Part shown: positions 33,985 to 45,200 of the stretch, in pieces
Position numbering within the stretch: the stretch's first letter is position 1
Layout of the letters: each line of letters starts with the position of its first letter
Assembly (NCBI GenBank): GCA_019096065.1
Contig: JAGUCH010000004.1
Location: forward strand, 8,990,001-9,054,000
Source of the DNA: Paracyclopina nana
Taxonomy: Eukaryota; Arthropoda; Copepoda; Cyclopoida; Cyclopettidae
Direction of reading: 5' to 3'
DNA: 64,000 bases
Notes under the pieces: model-generated
What the model saw: only the letters and a program-made list of their open reading frames with translations
Database searches by the model: none
What the model was told of the DNA's origin: nothing
Made by a program: the position numbers and the translations under genes

Positions 33985-36597
33985 ATGAAGTCCTACATTT
34001 TTGCAGTTTCCTTTTTTTTCCTTTTGGCCTCACAAATTGAGGCCAATACTGATGTCCAAGCCAGGATCGACAATATAGAAAGTAAAATCGTCCAGTTGCA
34101 GACTCAGGCAGAGGCAAAGGTGAATTGGCGCCATTTACTAAAAAGCATTTTCAAGTTTCCCTAGTTTTATCTTAGGAGCGAAAATTCAGCGCAAGAATTG
34201 AAGAATTAGAAAAGGAAGCAGTGGCAAAGGTAAATTGTGACAAAAAATCTTAAAAAGATGAATTTTAAACTAATTTTTTGGTTCAAAGAATCCCTAAAAA
34301 TTAAAAGTTTTCTTAAATATATACTCAATTAATATCAATTTTTCTACCAAAAATAAACTAATTTTCCAAAAAACAACAATTATGATTAAAAAATATTTAG
34401 ACAAAATATTAATTTTGAATTTTCATAAAATATTTTTTTTTCATTAGGACTCCAAAATTGCAAGGTTAGAGGAATGGGTCAATTGTCAAGCTCCACAGCT
34501 CACTCATTGCCAATCACCTCTTGCCCATGAAAGTACTTTCTAAAATATTACAATAAAATAAAAATATAACACACACACATTTCAGAAATTCTTGTGGTTG
34601 CAACTGGAGACCCCAGCTCTGAGTCACAGCTAATTGAATATTTTGAAGGAAAAAATGGAGGCCATGTTGATTGCAAATTTGGCAAATATCTGCCCATCAG
34701 AACCTTTGGAGGAACTGGTGCTCTCCTCAATGGAAGCTATCCACTCATCTGTGGTGGCTTCATTGAGAAGGAAGGAGTCACCAATGGTTGCCATCATTTG
34801 GACCAAACTTTTGTGGGCCAACCTTCCATGTCCAAACCAAGATTCAGAGCTGGAAGTATCAGCTTAAGTGATACTGAGATCTTGGTTGCTGGAGGATACA
34901 GCGATTGGTTCCTCACACAACTGAAGACCACAGAGATTGTGTCCTTGAATGGACCCTCCAGAGCTGGCCCTGACTTGCCCCAAGCATTGGCAAGACACTG
35001 CTTCATTAAAATCAATGAAACCTCTGCAATGATCATTGGAGGAGGTGAGTCTTAATCTAAGGAATTGAGACATTAGTGGACTCAGTTAACTGTAATCACT
35101 TTGTGGACTATTGTGGAATTGTGAACTGCATGAACTATTTGAGCTGTGTGCACTGTGAACTGGATGTGTGTACTTAGTTTGTGAACTGTCTGCCAACTAA
35201 ACTTGTGGAATGAATTAACAATTTGTGAACTATTTGTACAGTGTGTGCTGAGTGAAATGCATGCACTTTGAGAACTATGAGCAATTTGAGAGTTATGTGT
35301 ACATTGTGAACTATTTGCAATGGGTGCAGTTGAATGGGCTGTATTTGTGATTTGTGAGCTGAGCACGTTTAGTAAAATGTTGTCAATTGTGAACTGTGGG
35401 CATTGTGGATTTAGTGCGTATCATAGGCTATCAGCGCAGTGGACATTGCCTTTACTTTTTGAACAGTGGGCAATTTGTGAACTGTGTGCACTGTGAATTA
35501 AATGAGTGGAATGAGCTTTTTGTGCTGTGCACAGTGTCTATGCTTTGTGTACTACGTAGGCTGTGGGCGCAATGTGAACTGTGGGCAGACTGTGAACTGT
35601 GGGCACAATGTGAACCATGAATGTGAATTGTGGGCACAATGTGAACTGTGGACACTTTGTGAACTGTGATCACTTTGTGAACTGCGATCACTTTGTGAAC
35701 TGCGATCACTTTGTGAACTGCGATCACTTTGTGAACTGCGATCACTTTGTTAACTGCGATCACTTTGTTAACTGCGATCACTTTGTGAACTGCGATCACT
35801 TTGTGAACTGCGATCACTTTGTGAACTGCGATCACTTTGTGAACTGCGATCACTTTGTGAACTGCGATCACTTTGTGAACTGCGATCACTTTGTGAACTG
35901 CGATCACTTTGTGAACTGCGATCACTTTGTGAACTGCGATCACTTTGTTAACTGCGATCACTTTGTTAACTGCGATCACTTTGTTAACTGCGATCACTTT
36001 GTTAACTGCGATCACTTTGTTAACTGCGATCACTTCGTGAACTGCGATCAATGCTTTTTGGTCCCAAGAAAGTACTGCAATGTTGCTACTTACTTCAATT
36101 TCAGATGTTGATAAAACCTGGTTTCTGGACATCCCTTCACTTCAGTGGAAGGAAGGTCCAAGTTTGAGGACTCCAAGGGAAAGTCATGCCTGTGCCACAT
36201 TTGGTGACAAATTGGGCCACCAATATGTCATCGCAGCTGGAGGATTCCACAATGACAATTATTTGGAAGAAGTGGAAATACTGGACTTACAAAGCCTTTC
36301 ATGGACTCAAGGTAAAAATCAACTTCATTTCTGAAGATAACATTTGTCCCAAAATAAGTGTCAGGGCCAGCATTGCCACAAAAAATGGGTCATATGAGCA
36401 TGGTCACAAGTCCAGATGGGCAAAGTGTGTTGATCATAGGTGGTTTCGATGAGAGCCAAGCAAGACCAGACTTCCTCAAGTTGATGTGTGCCAATGGTGG
36501 AATGGAGAATTGTCATTGGCAAAGGTTGAGTGGCCAAAAGCTATCAGTGCCAAGACATTCCTTTGTGGCCTTTCACATTCCAGCAGAGGTTTGCTAA
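33985..36597 (+). CDS. Secreted coiled-coil / kelch-repeat protein
   Basis: Six exons with consistent phases (33985-34119, 34176-34229, 34448-34532, 34586-35044, 36105-36311, 36365-36597) give 390 aa. It starts with a signal peptide (YIFAVSFFFLLASQIEA). A short coiled coil made of similar heptad segments follows, spread over exons 1-3 (ARIDNIESKIVQLQ, ARIEELEKE, KIARLEEW). The rest is kelch-like blades with double glycines (AGGYSDW, IIGGG, AAGGFHND, IIGGFDES) and Trp/Tyr at fitting positions, so probably a secreted beta-propeller. Function and ligand are unknown. Intron 4 (35045-36104) is filled by a minisatellite. It converges with the CD36 gene, and the two poly(A) signals are only 8 bases apart. 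Confidence 0.87.
35100..36050. repeat. 18-bp minisatellite inside kelch intron 4
   Basis: From about 35645 to 36050 there are some 22 near-perfect copies of GTGAACTGCGATCACTTT. Two blocks have the GTTAAC variant (35748-35778 and 35948-36024), which shows local unit amplification. 35100-35640 is a decayed version (TGTGAACTGTG). Both strands read open because of the 18-bp period. Confidence 0.93.
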
Positions 36598-36626
36598 AAC
36601 ATTTAAGATAAAAAATCAAAATGTCT

Positions 36627-36632
36627 TTTATT
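36627..36632 (-). terminator. Poly(A) signal of the CD36 gene
   Basis: AATAAA on the minus strand, about 92 bases beyond the CD36 stop. Confidence 0.7.
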
Positions 36633-36640
36633 CATTTACC

Positions 36641-36646
36641 AATAAA
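36641..36646 (+). terminator. Poly(A) signal of the kelch gene
   Basis: AATAAA on the plus strand, 44 bases after the kelch stop. The 3' ends of the two convergent mRNAs should overlap. Confidence 0.75.
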
Positions 36647-36724
36647 ACAGAATGTGAATGTATTAGCTATGATTTCATCACTAGTTATTAATCAAAAACC
36701 AGGTAAAATGACAAATGTTTCTCC

Positions 36725-37720
36725 TCATGACTTGTCTTCGCTCTCTTGGTCTTCTTCGACTTGATTGCGAAGACTTGGTGCCAAAGGCGCTTGATTTTCC
36801 TCCCTGTCTGGCAATTGTGACTCAGTTGAATTGGCAGCATCTTCTTCCTCAATGTTGTCATAAGATGACTTTTTGACGGCTTTGGCAAAGTGGACAAAAA
36901 AGCTGTAGACAAGTAGAGCGACTCCAATGGCAGCCATGACACTTCCAAGTGAAATGATGATCACCTTGAAGTTGCCAAGGTACCACATTTTGCCAGTGAG
37001 TGCCACAGGCAATTCCACCCCAGTTTCAAACCAGATGGTGGGCAAGAAGGTTGTCATTGGCAAGTGCTTGAATGCTGACAATTCGACTATCCGGTCAAGC
37101 TTGACATTGACTTGGAATCGCGCCTTGACACTCATCACCACTCCAGAGGTTGGCTCAAAGATGAAAGCCGTCTCATGTTGGCTAGCATTGGGACTTGTCG
37201 AGTTGGCACCTAGAAGGCTGGCATAGTAGGGATCAGCCTGGAAGAAATGGGGCTGCGACATGTAAATGGGAGCACCAAAGCGACAAGCTGAAGCATTGAA
37301 GACTCCGCTTGGCAGTTGTCGATGATCCGGATTGAAGCAAGCATTGGCTGGATTGACCGAAGCATTGGCAAAAAACATGGGTGACACCTTGTACTCAACA
37401 CCTTTGGTGTCATGCACTTTGGCATTTGAGTTGTCGAGAGTCAGTTCAAGTGTCCGACAAAGATCGGGATTGAAGACATACTGCTTCGCGTTGTCTTCCA
37501 TATAAGGCGGAAAGAGATCAGGTGAACCCGCATATGCTCCACAAGCACCAGGATAAAAAGGTGAAGTCCTAGAGTAGTTAAAAGTGGCAATCCTGCCCAA
37601 CTCCCCAAGACCATTGAAACCAGTGTAGACATTGTTGATGCCATCCGAATACCAGGTGTTGTTTTTGCCAAAAAAGAAGCCAAACTTGGATGTCAGTCCA
37701 TCCATTTTGATGCCGAGCTT
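36725..37720 (-). pseudogene. CD36-family scavenger receptor, C-terminal part (split by insertion)
   Basis: About 331 codons of a CD36/SNMP-type receptor: the family motif KFGFFFGKN, a cysteine-rich loop region (PFYPGACGAY, NPDLC, ACFNPDHRQLPSG), the segment FEPTSGVVMSVKARFQVN, and a second transmembrane helix (VIIISLGSVMAAIGVALLVYS) followed by an acidic cytoplasmic tail. The first part of the gene lies 24.7 kb away at 62450-63029. The exon is otherwise undamaged. The last four bases (GCTT, 37717-37720) are the target-site duplicate. Without the insert, 580 + 992 nt make 524 codons including the stop, the normal size for this family of lipid and lipoprotein receptors. Confidence 0.9.
37717..37720 (+). 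repeat. Target-site duplication, left copy
   Basis: GCTT directly before the 5' LTR, repeated at 62450-62453. If the final A of the LTR is counted, the duplicate could be read as AGCTT. Confidence 0.85.
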
Positions 37721-38429
37721 TGATGGACGACAAGTTCATCATGGCGTTATGATATGGAAATGGGATGACAGAAACAGAAGGAAGAAGAAGATGACTATTC
37801 AACGCAAAAATATCAACCATAACCTCGCAACCTCCCTGTTGAATTGCATCAGAAATATGGGAAGGAAGATGAAGCTACCTGGTGAAGGGAGGTTAGCCTT
37901 GGGAGGACAAGGCAGGATTGCGAGGTAGAAGGGAGTTCTTCGGGGGACCTCAGAGAAGCAACATGTCAACTTTATAGCTAGAGGTTGACTGGTGTGAACT
38001 CTGCCAGCAGCTGGAACCTGAAGATCCTCACCAAGTTTGATGTGTGCAGCACTGAAGCGACAGTCGCAGAGAAGAAACTTTATTGTCATATATATTGTTT
38101 TGAGCTCTGATTAGAAGCAGCTGTTATGTCGTGTTGTGCCAGCTAATGAATAGAAAATACCATCAGACCTTAATGAAGTATATTAGTGCTCAACTCATAG
38201 CGAGGTCCTGATCCCTGGAATGATCAGGGTGAAAGGGCGAGCCTTAACCACTGGTCAACTGTACATAAGCGTGCCGAGAGGTTCCTTGCTAGAAGCTGTG
38301 TACGTGAGGCTGCGGCCTCTGCATAGCGGCTTGTGAGACCTGGCAGCTCCGGTGTTGCGAATGAGTACTGGACTTGGGACCGATGCTTAACCTTCCTAGG
38401 TTCCTAAAGAGAGTACGAATTGTACACCA
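37721..38429 (+). repeat. 5' LTR of the giant element
   Basis: 709 bp, TGATGGACGA...TGTACACCA. No mismatch to 61741-62449 was seen on direct line-by-line comparison. A CATATATATTG at about 38087 could act as a TATA box. An open frame on the minus strand occurs in both LTRs and is not considered a gene. Confidence 0.97.
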
Positions 38430-38432
38430 TTT

Positions 38433-38450
38433 TGGAGGCCCCGGAGGGAT
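38433..38450 (+). other. Primer binding site of the giant element
   Basis: TGGAGGCCCCGGAGGGAT lies three bases after the 5' LTR. Its complement ends in GGGGCCTCCA, as in some tRNA-Thr acceptor ends. The tRNA assignment is tentative. Confidence 0.7.
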
Positions 38451-39716
38451 AGAATGGCCACTCTCTCTCTAGTGGTTTGAAGACCAAAAGAAGTCCTGGA
38501 AAAAGATGGATGGATGCGTCCTGAAGTTACCCATTTGTGGCTGTGAATTGCCGAGGGCGAGGCTGCAATGGTTAGGCGGCACTTTAGTTGCGACTGGGGT
38601 GTGTCAATACTGTAAAAGTCCTGAGGCTGACGAGCCAAGAAGGCCATCCCGGTGGAAGTGTCTATGTGTAGTCTAGCGGTAAATGCAATGAAAAAGGCAC
38701 ACGTACATTTCGCACCGTTGCCACATTTAGAGGTTGTGCCTAAATAGACTATATCTATGAATGGACGGCCCTAGTTTGTGAAGAAAATTCCATGGATCCT
38801 AGCCAGACAAAGTTCCTATGTTGTGTGGCTTGGTACTATCATTTCCTAAGGGAGAAGGCCCGTGGGGACGTCCTTGCTTGTCTTAAGCTGGAAAATGGGA
38901 GCCAAGCAGCCGGAAATGGTAGCCGGGTGGTGGCATGCGTGTCATTGCCCCTGTGGGCTTTAATGGGTCAATGGAGCTCAAGATGGGAGCCATTTTGGAA
39001 AGTTGAACCCGTTAGAAGCTGAAGCAGATGGAAGAACGAATAACCTGGAGCGTGTAGGGCGTGCATGGAGCTTGGGGTGGAAGCCACCCTGGAAAGTGTA
39101 TGGTGCTCTGGACCAGGGCTCTTCTGGGGCGCAAAGAGTGCGCGCCTGGGCGAGCTTCGTATACCTGTGTGTGTGTGTACCTCTTTCTCTTTCCATTCAC
39201 TTTGTTGAGCTTGCTCAGCACAGTGGCGTTCAGGATTGGTAAAAGTGAATGCAACCCTTGTTTTTCAGCTTGTGGGCACTTAGGATTCTGTTGGACATCT
39301 GGTGCCTAGGTTTGGTAATATCCCTTCTGAGCAAGTGCTCATCTTTATTCTTGTGTGTGTGTGTGTATATTTGTGTGCGTGTGGGTCTTTGGTGAAGACT
39401 ACTTAGGTAAAAGTGGTCCTAATCATTGAAATAAAAACTTGTCATAGTAATTGCAACTTTTTCTCCGAGTCACTTGACCGGCGTAAGTAGGAAGCTAACT
39501 GTGCTTTGAACAGTATTACGATTAAAAGCTTTAGCTTTTAATTGAGTGCGATTAGAGGCCTAGTGCTTTTAAGTCGTGCGACATAGCTCTGTACGAAAAG
39601 TTAGCATTTGTGTTAACTTAGTACAAAAACCTAGTTGAGTCTTAGAGATTAACTTCTCTGACGAAACTAAAGGACAAGTTGAGTTAAAGAGAACCTCTCT
39701 TTAGCGAAACGGAAGG
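38451..39716 (+). other. Untranslated leader of the giant element
   Basis: About 1.3 kb with no supported gene. GGTAAAAGTG occurs twice (39239-39248 and 39406-39415 region) and could be a 5' splice site for a subgenomic RNA. A TG-rich microsatellite lies at 39353-39385. Packaging signals would be expected here but none can be pointed to. Confidence 0.5.
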
Positions 39717-42203
39717 ATGTCTCGTGATTTGAAAAATGCACTTCGAGTGCACTTGGAAGTCACTGAGATTGCTTTGGGGAAACTGCTGAAACCTTGCACT
39801 CCTACTGGGGGAAGCAGGGAGGCAGTGAAGGACTTTCTATCGTGGGTCAAGTACCCAACGTCTACTGGTACCTTGAATGTCACCAAGACAGAGGTGGTAA
39901 GGGCATGGAATGCTACACAAATTATTGTCCTAAACACCGAGGAGCCCCTTTCTCTTGATTTGCATATTATGAAAATCATAGAGCAAATGCCCCAGGATGA
40001 TCCTATTAGACAGATTATGGTGGTGGTCAGGTATGTCAATGCAATTGACCCTCCTGATCGCAATTCGGCTACGTGTGCTTTGCTCCTCTATTGTTTTGGT
40101 ATGGAGTATTTGAATAAAGCATTCAGGGAGAAGAAAACGATCATTCTTAACAGGTCTACTGATGCTGGTGAAGAGGACTTTGCTAGCCCTAATGAGGAAT
40201 TGGAGCCAATAATAACAGCTCTGAGTACCATGATTAATAAAGAGAAACTTACTAACCCAGCAACAGGATTAGATGCTGTTGCTGCTTTGTTTGGATTACG
40301 GCCTGACTTCTTCTTAGAACCTGATGAGGAAGAAGGACTAGTGATCTCCACTTCGTTTGCAGTGGAGGATCCGCCAAAGGATGCTAATAAAAACAAGTCA
40401 TTGGACCTGTCGGCCATCCCCAAGAAGGTTGGGTTCCAAGATGGCCAAAAATCAATCCTCACTTCTACTAAAATGACTTTGAAAGACTTGACTGTCCTAA
40501 ATAATTCGGTGGTCCTGCCCCCTGGTAAGGTGGTAGAAACCACAGTAATGAAATTGTTGAAAGGAAAGACCTTGAGTCCATATGACTTGGGTGTGGTGCG
40601 AGCCCATTACACTGCGTTGCATGATGCGAGCACTGCTAATAAAATAATAGCTACTGCCCAAATGACTGCAAAGCACATGTTTGGGGCTGACCCAAATGAT
40701 ATTTACGAACGAAACCTTGAACGGGTTTTGAAATTAGCTGATGCTGCGTCCAAGGATTCATTAGTACCAGTGGCTGAGTCGGTCTACCATGAAGATGCCC
40801 CACTGGATGAAAGGATTGAAGCTATCAATATTAATGAAATAATAGATGTTGAATCTGCTAGGCGAGTTGTGTTGCAAATGGTGGATCCGGAGTTGTCACC
40901 TGGAAAAAAGGTCATTGAGATGCAAAAACTATTTCAGGCCTTGCAGACCAGACCTGAGTTCACCCCATTGCAGCGCAAAATCTTTGTGGAATGTCACTTA
41001 AAAAGCCCTGAGGTGAGCTATGCTGTTCCCTCGTACTCCGAACATTCGAAAAGTGTGTATGATCCTAAATACAATAAGGATTATATACCTTTGCCTCCTA
41101 ATGGGCATCTGAAATTTGCCAATACTAGTGCCCTCAAGGAGATCAGAGCAAAGTACGCTAAGAGGTTCGATATGCAAAGTTCTTCTAATACTGCTGATAG
41201 TGTGCTAGAATTCTTGCGCACAGTGAGCACACTGGCCCGCCGGTATGACTGGAGCCATGATGCTATAATTGAAGGTTTATGCGAAGGGGCTACTGCAAGC
41301 ACAGCTGAGTACTTCAGAGGTGTGGCAAGTGAAGGCGTAGAGATCCTTTGGAATGACATCTATGCTTACACCAAGAATGTCCAGGAGGTAGATGAGTTTG
41401 TAAGAATACATAACATCATCAGGAACCCCACCCAGACTTTTGATCAATCCGTTAGGGAATTGTATAAACTCAGGTTGCGAATCCATAGAGACTCTATGGA
41501 TGGAGATGGCAAAGCACATGCCATTTCTGAGACGATCACTGATGCACATGCCCTACTGAAAAGGCATTGGCCTCAACAATACCAAGGGTATATCAATATA
41601 TACCATGAGCATCTGTTGAAACAAGGTACGCCCCTGAGGAGCATGGCCGCTCTATCGGAGATGGTCAAGGTAATTGGGGGCCATGTGGGGACTCACATAC
41701 CGAAAACTGAGCGAGACAGAGGGGCTAGAGATGCTAGGCTACCTATGGCCCCAGCTGTTAAACACAAAGCCCATCTTGCTATGGTTGAAGTTGATGAGGA
41801 CAATTTGGACAGTGCTAGCATGCTATCAGTGATGTCACATGTTAGCTCAAAGAGTGCCAAAATAATAAGTGCTCTGCATGGTGAGTTGGCTAGAAAGAAT
41901 ACAGAATTGGAACGCCAAACTGCTGAAGTAGCGGCATTAAAAGCCGAGACTGAGGCTGAGCGATCTAAAAGAATTGCAGCTACCTTTAATATCGACATTA
42001 GTAAGCTGCCGGCGGGAAACCCATTTGAAACAGGTGGATGCCTGTTCTGCAATGGGACCCACTATGCCAAAAGTTGCGAGAACTATCCAGGTGTTTCACT
42101 GGATGAGTTAAAAAAGGATGGCACTGTGTGTATATCTTGTAAAGGATTACACAAGGTCATAAATGGATTACCGTGCTGGAAGTCGAGACAAGCACGAAGG
42201 TAA
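39717..42203 (+). CDS. gag: Gag polyprotein of the giant element
   Basis: 828 aa, larger than usual for Ty3/gypsy Gag (300-500). The start ATG at 39717 follows ACGGAAGG and is the first long frame after the leader. Residues 1-460 are not recognised. A helical capsid-like part lies at about residues 480-650. A coiled coil lies at about residues 715-765 (ELARKNTELERQ). The C-terminus has two zinc-knuckle-like clusters, CLFCNGTHYAKSC and CISCKGLHKVINGLPC, in a layout that also recalls BEL/Pao Gag. Gag forms the particle and binds the RNA genome. The stop codon TAA overlaps the ATG of pol (TAATG). Confidence 0.82.
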   Translation: MSRDLKNALRVHLEVTEIALGKLLKPCTPTGGSREAVKDFLSWVKYPTSTGTLNVTKTEVVRAWNATQIIVLNTEEPLSLDLHIMKIIEQMPQDDPIRQIMVVVRYVNAIDPPDRNSATCALLLYCFGMEYLNKAFREKKTIILNRSTDAGEEDFASPNEELEPIITALSTMINKEKLTNPATGLDAVAALFGLRPDFFLEPDEEEGLVISTSFAVEDPPKDANKNKSLDLSAIPKKVGFQDGQKSILTSTKMTLKDLTVLNNSVVLPPGKVVETTVMKLLKGKTLSPYDLGVVRAHYTALHDASTANKIIATAQMTAKHMFGADPNDIYERNLERVLKLADAASKDSLVPVAESVYHEDAPLDERIEAININEIIDVESARRVVLQMVDPELSPGKKVIEMQKLFQALQTRPEFTPLQRKIFVECHLKSPEVSYAVPSYSEHSKSVYDPKYNKDYIPLPPNGHLKFANTSALKEIRAKYAKRFDMQSSSNTADSVLEFLRTVSTLARRYDWSHDAIIEGLCEGATASTAEYFRGVASEGVEILWNDIYAYTKNVQEVDEFVRIHNIIRNPTQTFDQSVRELYKLRLRIHRDSMDGDGKAHAISETITDAHALLKRHWPQQYQGYINIYHEHLLKQGTPLRSMAALSEMVKVIGGHVGTHIPKTERDRGARDARLPMAPAVKHKAHLAMVEVDEDNLDSASMLSVMSHVSSKSAKIISALHGELARKNTELERQTAEVAALKAETEAERSKRIAATFNIDISKLPAGNPFETGGCLFCNGTHYAKSCENYPGVSLDELKKDGTVCISCKGLHKVINGLPCWKSRQARR

Positions 42204-45200
42204 TGTCTGAAATGGAAGAAGAACCTAAAACAGACACTACACTTGATGATTGTTATGTTCTGCCCTCATTTATGCGTGGAGAATGTAACAAAGAAGTAGG
42301 GAGAGTGTATTTTGATCATCTAAAAGCACTCTCAGAAAAGAGAAAACAGTGCGCAAAGAGGCCTGATGAAAAAACCTCAAGTGCCATTGTTTTGGCCATA
42401 TCTGGTTCTCAGTACATGAATGAGACTAAAGATGGGTTAACCCCACCTAGGATGTGGAAAGGAATATTGTTATGGGTAATTGTGATGCTAGCTTTGGTGC
42501 TGTGGCTGAACAATTATGACCAAGTCGTGCCTGTAGCGATAGTATACATTATAATAATGGTATGCTGGTGTATGTGCTGGTTTTTTCCAGACACATCCCA
42601 CACGTATGATGTACCTGTACATGTGGCGAAGCTAACTGCTGGCTGCATTGAAACTCCGGATGAAAATGTACAGCCAGAAGGGATCATTAAAGATGATGAC
42701 ACGCTAAGTGTATTTTCCTTAAAACTACACAATGTGTGTGAAAGGTACTACATACCTGTCCAAATTACAGGCCAGATAAGACTTCATGCCTTATTTGACA
42801 GTGGAGCAATGGTTCAAATCATATCTCGCACACTAGTAAGGTTAGTTGAAGAAAAATTGGGTTACTCATTACCGCGAGTTCAAACCAATTATCTTATTAA
42901 GAATTTCAATGGGGAAGAATTTCCCAGCACTGAAGGTGTGGTTCTGCAAGTCGCCTTTAACAATAGAGTACTGATTAGACAAGCAGTGTTCTTAGTCTCT
43001 GACTGTGAGACCCTGCTTATGATTGGGAATTCGTTATTAGTAGATAACAACATACGCTTGACTAGTAGGGATGGAAGTCATTTTATTGATTTCCCAGGGC
43101 GAATAAAATATAAAAAGATTCCCCTAGTCCTTACTAAGGAAGCGTTTTACCCTGTAGCTATAAATGAAAGTATTACTGTGCTACCTGGAAGGGAAGTGAC
43201 AGTTAATGCTAGCTTTCCGCATGAGATACCTTTGGTAGCTGAGCCCATTCTTGGTGATTCAGACGCCGAAGTGGACCATGATGAAGTTAAAGTAAAGCCA
43301 GAAAGTAAAAGCGTTTACTCTAGCTTTCATGATAAGTGTTTGGAATTTAGTCCGGATGAGGATTATACCAGCGCTACTGCTGAAGGATGTGTTACTTCTG
43401 TGACCCGGAAGGGCACTTTTCCAGTGCAGATAGGTAATAATTCTGACGAGCCCATTTACATTGAGGCTCATTCTATCATAGGAAAGGCTAATATTGTTAA
43501 GAAACAACGCTATAAGCCTACCCAAATAGTGCATAAGTTAAACCTCAGTTTAAAGTCTTTGAACCATATAGTGGACACTTGCTATTGTGAGTTTATTGAC
43601 ACGCATATTTTGGTGCAATTTGTTGACATAAATGGATTAGCTTTCACTGACATGCACACCTTTAATGAACAAGTTCACATAAAGGGTAATGTTAAACAAA
43701 AGCTAACCAGACATTGGAACCATGTTTTCATTGCCTCTAACCAATCTGATGGTTTTGAGGAAATCACTGATGACTTATTGATAGAGTTTGTCAGTAAATG
43801 GAACTGGAATAGCCTACCATGGGTAGTTGTTGTCCCTAGTGACAAATTATTGTCTGGGGAACAAAAGCGGATTATATTAAAGCTCAACTCTATAGTTGAA
43901 AAACTAAGTGTAGTTTGGGTAAAATACAAAAACGTTCATGATAAATGTAGGACTATAGCTCTCACTCCTATAGAGAATTACCTGGCTGGTATGGAGAGAG
44001 TGGTGCTAACTATCATGGTTCATAGTTATGATTGCTTTCCTGTTGCTTATCAAAGAAATGGAAATGATAAATATTACGAATTCACTATCTTGGGTGCTCC
44101 CACCGTCATGTATAAGATAGCAAATGATATAGAACTAATGATCCATGTGCCTTGCCCCAAATCAAGGGATGTTGGTTACATGGCTACCTTAGTTTACAAT
44201 ATATTTGGCCACTTACGTTACAAATGTGTGGCTGATAATATATGGGTGAGAACCTTAATGGATGGTGATGTGTCAGTAGAAGAACCTGTGTGTTTAGCAG
44301 TGTCTTCTGCATTGTTATTACTATCGGGCTTGCCTATGTATCCACATAAATCTACATTTGAGGATATAAAGACAAAGTTTGGTGGTTTTATACCTTTTGA
44401 GTTTAAGCCAGAAAATTGTGCTTGTGCTCTTTGTCTAGCTAACCGTGCTGGGTCTAAGATAGTGTGTAAAAGTTACACTACAATATATGAAGGCCCTATA
44501 GCTGATCTTTGTGTCAGGCAAACGGTAATTAAAAACCCATCTGAATTGGACCTAGTGTCCGCTTCTTTAGAAATAACGCAAGACGAGGCAAAGAATCAGA
44601 GGCTGTATGAAGAGGTTTATAACCTTTTATTGCAGTTCCCTAGTGAATTTGACCCACATCGAGTTCTAAATGGAGTAGCTGGCTACACCTTTCCATTGGA
44701 ACTTGACACCGTCTTAAAGTTTGACCTGGACCACATACCAGTGGAAGTCAGAGAAGACTACAGGAATATATTGATAGAATATAAGGACATCTTCTCTGAT
44801 GATCCGAGATCTTTTAGGTTATGGAATGTGGACCCCGTAAAGTTTCAATTGAAGGACAATAAACCCCTGGTACCGAAGGTGTTTAACATGTCTGAATATG
44901 AAACCACTCAAGTGGATAGAAAGATATCATTGATGTTATCTTCTGGTCTAATTGAGATAGTAGATAAGTCTTTGAATAGGTACTCTGCTTGTCCTTGCTT
45001 CTTGACATCAAGGCCAAACGATGAAAAGTTACCTATGAAACAACGTAAACCTAGGTTATTAGTGGACCTGACGTCCTTTAATAAGAACCTAATTTTCACG
45101 CCATCTGAACATATTGTTCCACCTATTCCTACATTATTAGGGATGCTTTCGAACTCATGTTTGATGTCATCTTTTGATGTCACCTCAGGATATGACAATT

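Noticed and set aside
35452..36132. 226-aa and 164-aa frames (VIAVHK and FVNCDH repeats)
   Set aside because: They lie within the minisatellite of kelch intron 4 and are by-products of the 18-bp period.
37799..38089. 96-aa minus-strand frame in the LTR, repeated at 61819-62109
   Set aside because: It occurs in both LTRs only because they are identical; no start context, domain or other support.
42143..42203. Classical -1 slippery heptamer between gag and pol
   Set aside because: No X XXY YYZ heptamer was found in the gag frame of the overlap; TAATG restart is the simpler reading.
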